Positions 33,871 through 43,713 of a stretch of 64,000 bases of DNA are shown here, in pieces. The position numbers and the translations under genes are program-made. A model generated the notes under the pieces. That model saw only the letters and a program-made list of their open reading frames with translations. It was not told the origin of the DNA and did no database searches. The stretch spans positions 1 through 64,000 of the forward strand of contig NZ_JAARLY010000006.1 in the NCBI RefSeq assembly GCF_011759385.1. The letters are read 5' to 3'. Source of the DNA: Oleiagrimonas sp. C23AA. Its GTDB lineage: Bacteria > Pseudomonadota > Gammaproteobacteria > Xanthomonadales > Rhodanobacteraceae. Within the stretch, counting starts at the first letter, position 1, and the number at the start of each line of letters is the position of its first letter.

Positions 33871-33898
33871 AACGGGCCGCCAAGGCACGCGGCCCGTT
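33871..33898 (-). terminator. Rho-independent terminator after the TonB receptor gene
   Basis: Arms AACGGGCCGC (33871-33880) and GCGGCCCGTT (33889-33898) form a perfect 10-bp stem with an 8-base loop. On the minus strand the stem runs into TTTTCC. It lies 50 bp after the receptor stop and before the halogenase-like gene, so it may partly uncouple the two. Confidence 0.75.
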
Positions 33899-33948
33899 GC
33901 CTGAAGAAAGCCACCGACGGCGCAAGACCGCCGGTGGCAGGGGAGGCG

Positions 33949-36900
33949 CTAGAACTTGTAGCGCAAGCCGAGCATGTAGCGGGCACCGGTCTGCGTGGCG
34001 TATTCCAGCTGGTGGATATTGCGGCTGTACTGGCGCTGCACGCGGTTGGTGATATTGATGCCCTCCAGCGACATCGAGAAGCGCTTGGTGAAGTCGTAGC
34101 TCATGCTGACGTCCCACTGCCCGTATGGAGCGGTGTAGATCGGGTTCGGCCCGGTACCGTCGAAGCGGCTGGCCAGGAACTTGCCGCGCCAGTTGTAGGC
34201 GGCACGTGCCTGCCACGGGCCCTTGTCGTAGAAGGCCACGAAGTTGGCCGAGTCGCTCAGGCCCTCGAGCGCAAATTGCTGGCCGATCACGTAGTTGTCG
34301 TAGGTCAGTCCGGAGTCGACCAGGGTGTAGTTGGCCGAGACGCCGAAACCGGTATCCCACAGCATCTGCTGCACGTTGAACTCCCAGCCGTGCAGCGAGG
34401 CCGACTGCTGGTTGGCCGGCGTGGTGATGCGGAAGTTGGCGATCGGGTCGCCGGGCTGGCCGACGATGGTGCCGGTGATATTGCCGTTGGTGTCGGTGCC
34501 GGTGGGATTGACGCCCGGCGAGCCGGCGAAGTTGGTGAAGATGTAGTTGCGGATGCAGGTGGTGTCACTGTCCGCGCAGCCATTGGATATCGCCGCATTC
34601 CAGTAGTCACCCCCAATCGGGGTATGCAGCTGGAACGGCTGCTCGGTCACCTGGCTGGTGCCGACATAGTTGTCGATGTTTTTGCGGAAGAAGGCCACGG
34701 ACATGTAGCTGCCCTTGCCGTAGTACCACTCGAACGACAGGTCGATGTTATGCGACAGCAGTGGTTTCAGGCCCGGATTGCCCTGCGAGCCGGTACCGCC
34801 ATCCACGCGCACCAGCGTATTGAGCGTCTGTCCGCCCTGGATGTCGCCCCAGCCGGGGCGGCCGATGGTTTCACCGTAGCTGGCGCGCAGCTTCATGCTG
34901 TCAGTGAGATCCAGCGACAGGTCGATATCGGGCAGCACGTACTTGTAGGAACCGGACAGCTGGGTGAAGCCGGCCTCGCCCTGGAGCAGGCTCAGCTCGT
35001 TCTGCGAGCCCCAGGAAATGCCGGTGGCGGTGGGTACCAGTGCGCGCGAGGTGACGTCGGTCTTTTCATAGCGCACGCCCACGGCTACGTGCAGCGGCAT
35101 CTGGAAGTCGTAGGTCTGACTCCACTGCAGGTACGCGCTCATCGACTTTTCATGCACGCGGCGGTCGGTGGTGAAGTCCGGCGAGGCGCGATAGTCCGAC
35201 GCATCGTGTCCAGCGGCGACCCAGGCATCCTCGGCCAGCTGGCGTACCTGATCGAAGTTCCAGGTAAAGAAGGCGTCAGTGAAGTTGGGGTCGTTGTGAC
35301 GCGGGAAGGCGTCGAAATAGTGCCCCATGTGATCCAGATGCCAGACCGAGTCGGGATAGTCGTCCGGACTGGTGGCACCGCCCCAGGTATCGAGCTGCAC
35401 GTTGGAGAACGCCGAGCGGTTGTGCACGTCGGTGCTGTCCACGCCAAAGTCCAGGCGCGAGTAATCGGCAAAGGTGAAGTCGCCGGTCAGCTGGATCTGG
35501 TTGATCTTCGAGCGCATGTAGCTGTTGCGGAAGGAAGAACCGGTCACCAGCATCTTCGACGGGTCGATCTGGGTCATGCCGTCGGGCAACTGCACGTTGA
35601 GTACCGGGAAGCTGCCGCCGAAGTCGGCGGTGGTGGTGCCGCGGAAGAAGCCAGCCGTGCCCAGCACGCTGTTGGACCCATACGGGCTGTCCGAGCCGGC
35701 CTCGGCCACCGAGTGGTGCACGTCAAGGCCCAGGTTCAGCGAGTTGTTGACCTTCCAGGCAGTGTTGAAGCCCAGCGACTTGAGGGTGTTCTTGGTGGCG
35801 CTCTTGCCGCCGCCCATGGCCAGATCGCTGTTGGCCGGATCGATGATTTCCGAGTACACCAGCGGAGCGGCCACCGGGCCGTCGGTCCAGCTGCTGGAGG
35901 ACGGGCCGTAGTTGAACCACACCGACATCTCGTTGCGCTGTGCCTGAACCTTGTTTTCGGCGTAGGTGTAATCGAGCGTGGTGGTGATGTCGTCGATGGG
36001 CTTGTACTGGAACACCACCTGGCCGTTGGTGCGCTCACGGCGGATGCCGCTGACGCTGTAGTTCAGGTTCTGCGGTACCGAGTACACGTCGTTCGGGCCG
36101 GGGCGGTTGGTGATGCGCTCGGAGCCCGGCTGGCCCGGCTGCGGAATCGTGCCCCAGTTGACCTCGTCGCCGTGGAAGGTGTGCCAGCCCGAGTCGACCT
36201 TGACCTGGCTGACGCCGTAGTCGCGCACCTGGTAGCTGCCGCTGACGGCCACGCCAAAGCGTCCGTCAGCGCTGGTGGTGCTGTAGATGCCGGAGATCTC
36301 CGGGGTCAGCTGGGTATTTTGCAGCGAGTCGGGAATGTCCTTGTTGGAGCTGTCCCACACGCCTTTGACGCCGAAGCTGCCGTGCGAGCCGGGGTTGTCC
36401 AGCGGACGCGCCGTTTTCACGTTGATGGTGGCGCCGATGCCACCGGCCGGCGTGCTGGCACGCGCGGTCTTGTAGACGTCGATCTCGGCGATGGCTTCGG
36501 CGGCCAGGTTGGCAAAGTCGAAGGCGCGCGAGTTCGAGGCACTGGTGTCGGCGATGTTGGCCGTCGGCATCTGGCGGCCATTGAGCAGCACCAGGTTGAA
36601 GTCGGGGCCGACACCACGCACGGTGACGCGCGACCCCTCACCATTGACGCGGTCAATGGAGACACCCGAGATGCGTTGCAATGCTTCGGCCAGGTTGGTG
36701 TCCGGGAACTTGCCGATGTCCTCGGCGACGATGCCATCGACCACGCCATCGGAATAGCGCTTGAGGTTCATCGACGATTCCAGCGAGCCGAGAATACCGG
36801 TCACCTTGACCGTTTCCAGTGTCGCGGGCTGATCGCTTTGTTGTGTGCTGCTGGCATTGCCCGGTGTGGGCCGGGCCGCGTTGGCGGCGCGCTTGGCCGC

Positions 36901-37008
36901 ATTGTCCTGCGCGTTGCTGGTGGTCTGGGCAGACACGGTGCCGGCCAGGGCGATCATCACTGCTGATGCGATGAGGCGCCTGCGTGGCAGATAAGCCGTC
37001 TTATTCAT
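33949..37008 (-). CDS. TonB-dependent receptor (Caulobacter/Xanthomonas CUT type)
   Basis: A 1019-residue outer-membrane active transporter. ATG 37008 follows GGGGAGGAACTC. The signal peptide ends near GTVSAQ. A TonB box candidate ETVKVTGILGSL is followed by a plug domain (EDIGKFPDTNLAEALQRISG, GEGSRVTVRGVGPDFNLVLL) and a barrel ending YMLGLRYKF with terminal Phe. Receptors with this KFPDTNLAEALQRI plug commonly import oligosaccharides. A perfect 18-bp palindrome about 77 bp upstream suggests LacI-type control. The adjoining SapC, cupin and halogenase genes are usual companions. The substrate is not determined. Confidence 0.92.
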   Translation of the reverse strand: MNKTAYLPRRRLIASAVMIALAGTVSAQTTSNAQDNAAKRAANAARPTPGNASSTQQSDQPATLETVKVTGILGSLESSMNLKRYSDGVVDGIVAEDIGKFPDTNLAEALQRISGVSIDRVNGEGSRVTVRGVGPDFNLVLLNGRQMPTANIADTSASNSRAFDFANLAAEAIAEIDVYKTARASTPAGGIGATINVKTARPLDNPGSHGSFGVKGVWDSSNKDIPDSLQNTQLTPEISGIYSTTSADGRFGVAVSGSYQVRDYGVSQVKVDSGWHTFHGDEVNWGTIPQPGQPGSERITNRPGPNDVYSVPQNLNYSVSGIRRERTNGQVVFQYKPIDDITTTLDYTYAENKVQAQRNEMSVWFNYGPSSSSWTDGPVAAPLVYSEIIDPANSDLAMGGGKSATKNTLKSLGFNTAWKVNNSLNLGLDVHHSVAEAGSDSPYGSNSVLGTAGFFRGTTTADFGGSFPVLNVQLPDGMTQIDPSKMLVTGSSFRNSYMRSKINQIQLTGDFTFADYSRLDFGVDSTDVHNRSAFSNVQLDTWGGATSPDDYPDSVWHLDHMGHYFDAFPRHNDPNFTDAFFTWNFDQVRQLAEDAWVAAGHDASDYRASPDFTTDRRVHEKSMSAYLQWSQTYDFQMPLHVAVGVRYEKTDVTSRALVPTATGISWGSQNELSLLQGEAGFTQLSGSYKYVLPDIDLSLDLTDSMKLRASYGETIGRPGWGDIQGGQTLNTLVRVDGGTGSQGNPGLKPLLSHNIDLSFEWYYGKGSYMSVAFFRKNIDNYVGTSQVTEQPFQLHTPIGGDYWNAAISNGCADSDTTCIRNYIFTNFAGSPGVNPTGTDTNGNITGTIVGQPGDPIANFRITTPANQQSASLHGWEFNVQQMLWDTGFGVSANYTLVDSGLTYDNYVIGQQFALEGLSDSANFVAFYDKGPWQARAAYNWRGKFLASRFDGTGPNPIYTAPYGQWDVSMSYDFTKRFSMSLEGINITNRVQRQYSRNIHQLEYATQTGARYMLGLRYKF

Positions 37009-37883
37009 GAGTTCCTCCCCGAGGGTGCTTTTATTGCTTTGCTTTTTCCCTTGCACACAGACCATCGCCACCGATGGCATGTGTTGGTGACAGCGCTGTC
37101 ACCATGCCGTGCACTTAGGCACGGCAGGCCGGTCGACGATCGTCGCCGGCCCCACGCGACGTCGCTTCGCCTGTCGGGCTTCATCGCCGCCGCTGGCGGG
37201 CGTCCAGGTCGCCCGCACATCTCAAGATTTTCTTCAGGTGTCGCTGTGTATCGAGGCGGGAGGGCGTGGCGTGCCAAGGCAGGCCTCAAGAAGACCACGG
37301 ACGCGATGTCACCCGGCCATGTGGCGTGCATATGCGGCGTCCGGCCCGCCCAGAGCGGGGCCTTGCGACCGCTCCGGCGTTCCGGCGTCTCCATGCACGC
37401 TGAGGCATTGGCCAAAAGACTCACGTATCCATCCCCAAGTCCTGCTTCATCTCCAGCAGGCATCCGGCCTGCACAACCGTCCGGATGGCGGCATCAGGCC
37501 GCGAGGGCGTGATGTCAACCAGTGGCCGTTCGGTAGTTTCCCCAGTCCCCCGGTGACGCCTTGAACAAACCCATGGCGGCACCGGTGATGTGTCTGACGA
37601 CCAGGCTCTCCCCAAAAGAGCGTGGTCGTTCGGCGCCGATCCTCACGCACCGATAACAGCGCAGTCAAACTGCACTGCAACATAAAATCGTCACCTCGAC
37701 GCGGATTCGGATATCTCCGGGAAATCCTTGTTAGCGCTATCTTTTTTCTTGGTGGCTGTGGCTGGTTAGCCAGGGGGAAGGTTGGGAATGGCATGAAAAC
37801 GAGCGGTTAATCGTTTTCATGAAACAGCCTGCGGACATCCATTTGCAGTGCCCGTCAACGCCGCGCAAGCGCGGTCAAACGCG
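37009..37883. promoter_or_regulatory. 875-bp intergenic region upstream of the TonB receptor
   Basis: No convincing gene; short frames here lack coding character. It contains, in order from the receptor, the 18-bp palindrome (37085-37102), a hairpin TGCCGTGC-ACTTAG-GCACGGCA (37104-37125), a TGTTAGCGCTATCT site (37729-37742) with the TAGCGCTA core seen in many LacI-family operators, and the inverted repeat ATGAAAACGA-N8-TCGTTTTCAT (37793-37820). The last lies 63 bp after the DUF1641 stop and has no T run, so it could be a terminator or an operator. Confidence 0.5.
37085..37102. promoter_or_regulatory. Perfect palindromic operator upstream of the TonB receptor
   Basis: GGTGACAGCGCTGTCACC is an exact 18-bp palindrome centred on CG, typical of LacI-family operators. 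Its core TGACAGCGCTGTCA resembles the motif described for NagR-type N-acetylglucosamine regulators in gammaproteobacteria. It lies 76 bp before the receptor start codon. Assignment to NagR is inference. Confidence 0.65.
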
Positions 37884-38362
37884 CTAGTCTTCGACGGGCT
37901 TTCCGGTGAGGTCGGAAATGGGTTTGTCGACCGGTTCGCGCAGGCGTCCCGTGAAGGCTTTCAGTGCATCGAACACCGGCGCGGTGCCGCGCCATAGTTC
38001 GTCGTCGTGCAGGATCTTGTAGATGCCGCTGAGCCCGGGTGCCTTGGTGTCCTGGCGAGGCGTATCGGTTTGCAGCTGGCGCGCCGCATCGCCGATGGCG
38101 GCGGCCACCTTGTAGAACGCCGCCGGCTCGACGCGCCCCAGCTCGATCAGCAGCGTGGACAGGTTTTGCACGGCACGGCGCGCGCCATCGCTGTTGAGCC
38201 CCTGGGCCAGAATGCGCGCAATCGGCGCTTCGGCCTTCAGCGCATTGGTGGCCAGGCGCAGTACGCCCTTTTCGTGCGCGGCCTCCAGCAATTCCTCCAG
38301 CGCCTCGCGGGCAGTGGGTTCGGTGCGTTCCGGGGTGGGCTGGAAACGGATTGGCTCGGCCA

Positions 38363-38363
<1 letters not shown>
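37884..38363 (-). CDS. DUF1641 protein, partner of the formate dehydrogenase-like enzyme
   Basis: A 159-residue protein whose ATG at 38363 overlaps the stop of the molybdoenzyme gene (TGATG). The region EALEELLEAAHEKGVLRLAT and the closing GLSGIYKILHDDELWRG with FDALKAFTGRLRE fit the DUF1641 family, found next to FdhA-type genes in Bacillus and many proteobacteria. It is mostly helical, has no signal peptide and no Cys. Its role is not established; it may be a small structural or membrane-attachment subunit. Confidence 0.82.
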
Positions 38364-41335
<2,972 letters not shown>

Positions 41336-41419
41336 CGCTGGCGCTCCTTGAAGGCATCAGGTGCGCCACGAAGCATCGCGGCCGGCAGGCGGTCGAAGGT
41401 GCGGTGGCGCAAGGATTTT

Positions 41420-41442
41420 GGCTTGCGATTGTTCAGCAAGCC
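41420..41442. terminator. Hairpin between the alpha-glucosidase and FDH-like genes
   Basis: GGCTTGC (41420-41426) and GCAAGCC (41436-41442) form a perfect 7-bp stem with a 9-base loop in the 187-bp gap. It lies about 80 bp after the alpha-glucosidase stop. There is no T run, so termination is only suggested. Confidence 0.35.
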
Positions 41443-41522
41443 TAGCGCCATCCGAGTCCAAGCGCGCAACGCCCGCACCGGCTGTTCAGCACGGCGCGGG
41501 GGTTGTCCTCATTTTGTGAACA

Positions 41523-43181
41523 TCAGTCAAGTGTGGCGTAGAACGCGCCAAAGCCGGGCAGGTGCAGCATGCCATCTTCAACGTTGCCGCTGAGCAGGCC
41601 GTGGCCCTCGAGCGGATGGCAGGCGCCGAGCGTATCCAACGGCACGTCCAGCGGCTCCGCACCCAGGTTGAACACCACCAGCAGACGTTGCCCCTCGGCC
41701 TGGCGGGTGAAGCCGATCAGTGGTTCGGGCAGGTCGATGAAGGCGATGTCGCCATGCACCAACGCCGGCTGCTGGTGGCGCCAGGCCATGAAGCGACGAA
41801 AGCCGTTGAGCGGCGAGTCGGCAGCTTGTTCCTGGCGCGATACGGCCAGCGGCAGGTGCTCGGGTGGCATCGGCAGCCACGGCTTGGTGGTGCTGAAGGC
41901 GCCGTCGGTGGCGTCGCTCCACGGCATCGGCGTGCGTGCGCCGTCGCGACCCTTGAAGTTGGGCCAGAATGCGATGCCGTAGGGGTCCTGCAGGTCCTCG
42001 TAGGCCAGCTCGGCCTCGGGCAGACCCAGCTCTTCGCCCTGATACACGCATACCGAGCCGCGCAGCGAGCAACACATCGCGCTCAGCTGATTGGCCAGAT
42101 ATGCCGGCGGCTGGGCGCCGCCCCAGCGTGTGACCACGCGTACCGAATCGTGATTGGAAATGGCCCAGCACGGCCAGCCGTGCGGCATCTTCGCCTCAAG
42201 ATCCTGCACCGTCTTGCGCACGAACGCGGCCGAGAAATCATCGGTCAGCAGCTCGAAGCTGTAGCCCATGTGCAGGCGTTCGACATTGGTGTACTCGGCC
42301 ATGGTGGCCAGCGAGTCCTCCGAGGAGATCTCGCCCAGGGTCACCGCTTGCGGGTAGGCATTGAGCAGCTTGCGCAGCTCGCTCAGGAAGGCCAGGTTTT
42401 CCGGCTGCGTATTGTTGAAGTAGTGGTACTGGTAGGCGTACGGATTGTCCGCGCTGAAGCCGCGACCGACGCGCTTGTCCTTGGGTTTGGCTGGGTTGTC
42501 GCGCAGCTTCGCATCGTGGAAACAGAAATTGATCGAATCGAGGCGGAAACCGTCCACACCGCGATCCAGCCAGAATTTCACGTTGTCCAGCACCGCTTGG
42601 CATACATCGGGGTTATGGAAATTCAGGTCCGGCTGCGAAGACAGGAAGTTGTGCAGGTAGTACTGCTCGCGGCGCGGTTCCCAGCGCCAGGCCGGGCCAC
42701 CGAAGATCGACAGCCAGTTGTTGGGCGGCGTGCCATCTTCCTTGGGGTCGGCCCAGACATACCAGTCGGCCTTGGCATTGGTGCGGTCCTGACGGCTTTC
42801 GCTGAACCAGGCGTGCTCGATCGAGGTATGGCTGAGGACCTGATCGACCATCACTTTCAGCCCCAGCTGATGGGCCCGCGCCAGCAGGCGATCAAAGTCG
42901 TCCAGACAGCCAAATAGCGGGTCCACGTCGCGATAATCGGCGATGTCGTAGCCAAAATCGGCCATCGGCGACTTGAAGAACGGCGACACCCAGATCGCGT
43001 CCACGCCCAGGCTGGCCACGTAGTCGAGCTTGTCGATGATGCCCGGCAGGTCGCCGACGCCATCGCCATTGGTGTCCAGGAAGCTGCGCGGATAGATCTG
43101 ATAGATGACGGCGCCGCGCCACCAGGGTGTGTCACTCATGCTTGAGTCGTCCAAAAGCGGGTTTTCCGGGGACATGGGCAT
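41523..43181 (-). CDS. GH13 alpha-glucosidase (oligo-1,6-glucosidase/XgtA-like), cytoplasmic or periplasmic
   Basis: A 552-residue GH13 enzyme without an obvious signal peptide; ATG 43181 is used, but ATG 43175 or 43139 are possible because no strong ribosome site decides. The barrel motifs are YQIYPRSFLDTNGDGVGDLP, VDQVLSHTS, DGFRLDSINF (nucleophile Asp), VTLGEISSED (acid/base Glu) and AISNHDSVRV (transition-state Asp). Closest in layout to Xanthomonas transglucosylating alpha-glucosidase. It should cleave short maltooligosaccharides delivered by the uptake system. A MalR-like 15-mer lies 150 bp upstream. Confidence 0.9.
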   Translation of the reverse strand: MPMSPENPLLDDSSMSDTPWWRGAVIYQIYPRSFLDTNGDGVGDLPGIIDKLDYVASLGVDAIWVSPFFKSPMADFGYDIADYRDVDPLFGCLDDFDRLLARAHQLGLKVMVDQVLSHTSIEHAWFSESRQDRTNAKADWYVWADPKEDGTPPNNWLSIFGGPAWRWEPRREQYYLHNFLSSQPDLNFHNPDVCQAVLDNVKFWLDRGVDGFRLDSINFCFHDAKLRDNPAKPKDKRVGRGFSADNPYAYQYHYFNNTQPENLAFLSELRKLLNAYPQAVTLGEISSEDSLATMAEYTNVERLHMGYSFELLTDDFSAAFVRKTVQDLEAKMPHGWPCWAISNHDSVRVVTRWGGAQPPAYLANQLSAMCCSLRGSVCVYQGEELGLPEAELAYEDLQDPYGIAFWPNFKGRDGARTPMPWSDATDGAFSTTKPWLPMPPEHLPLAVSRQEQAADSPLNGFRRFMAWRHQQPALVHGDIAFIDLPEPLIGFTRQAEGQRLLVVFNLGAEPLDVPLDTLGACHPLEGHGLLSGNVEDGMLHLPGFGAFYATLD

Positions 43182-43330
43182 CTCGTGCGTGGCGGCCTCG
43201 CACGCGGCTTGAGTATCGGCTTTCGCCGCCTCTGCTGCAGGCTTCGAGCGCGGTTCGGATACGCCGAAATGTCGGCCATGTCGATGTGGGGCATCAGCTT
43301 ACGGGGCCGCGGCGAAGACGCCGAGTCATG

Positions 43331-43345
43331 TGCATACGTATTCAT
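43331..43345 (-). promoter_or_regulatory. Operator-like 15-mer upstream of the GH13 alpha-glucosidase
   Basis: On the minus strand this reads ATGAATACGTATGCA, oriented toward the alpha-glucosidase gene and about 150 bp before it. The centre ATACGTAT is palindromic with CG in the middle, as in LacI-family operators. The same 15-mer occurs at 43544, 48335 and 58357. Confidence 0.7.
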
Positions 43346-43543
43346 GCGCGGGGCTGTCATAGGGAAAAAGCGCTGAAATTGAGCATTTGTGCTGCGTCGC
43401 AACAATCCGGTTTGAAAATGCATTGCATGCAGCTTTGGCATGTAAAAGCCATGTAAAACGGGCGCGCCATAGAGCGCTTTTGGTATCCAATTGTGCAGGT
43501 GCACAACGCGAAAAACCGCATAACCGCGCCTTTTGCTGGACTT

Positions 43544-43558
43544 ATGAATACGTATGCA
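43544..43558 (+). promoter_or_regulatory. Operator-like 15-mer upstream of the TonB receptor
   Basis: ATGAATACGTATGCA, oriented toward the receptor gene, 155 bp before its ATG. Identical to the sites at 43331 (minus strand), 48335 and 58357. Confidence 0.7.
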
Positions 43559-43713
43559 AGCGCTGTGCGTGGCCGCAACACCGATCTAACATCCGCCCCA
43601 AGCTGACGACGGTCGGCTTCCCAATAACGCGCTCAGTGCAGGTCCGCCATCACCACAGGGCCGGTCGCAACGAGCCTTGAAGATGCGCTCCATTTCCGGG
43701 GAGGAGTAACCAT

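Larger units (their letters stand above)
43182..43713. promoter_or_regulatory. Divergent regulatory region of the alpha-glucan locus
   Basis: A 532-bp gap with no convincing gene. It holds two copies of the operator-like 15-mer, one per direction (43331-43345 and 43544-43558), about 200 bp apart, which would allow looping by a tetrameric LacI-type regulator. The base composition between them is lower in GC than in the flanking genes. Confidence 0.6.

Noticed and set aside
33568-36966. 1132-codon plus-strand open frame opposite the TonB receptor
   Set aside because: The receptor frame has a signal peptide, plug motifs and terminal Phe; the opposite frame has none and is an artefact of GC-rich third positions.
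37447-37794. 115-codon minus-strand frame upstream of the TonB receptor
   Set aside because: Low-complexity Arg/Pro-rich translation without start signal; it overlaps operator-like repeats.
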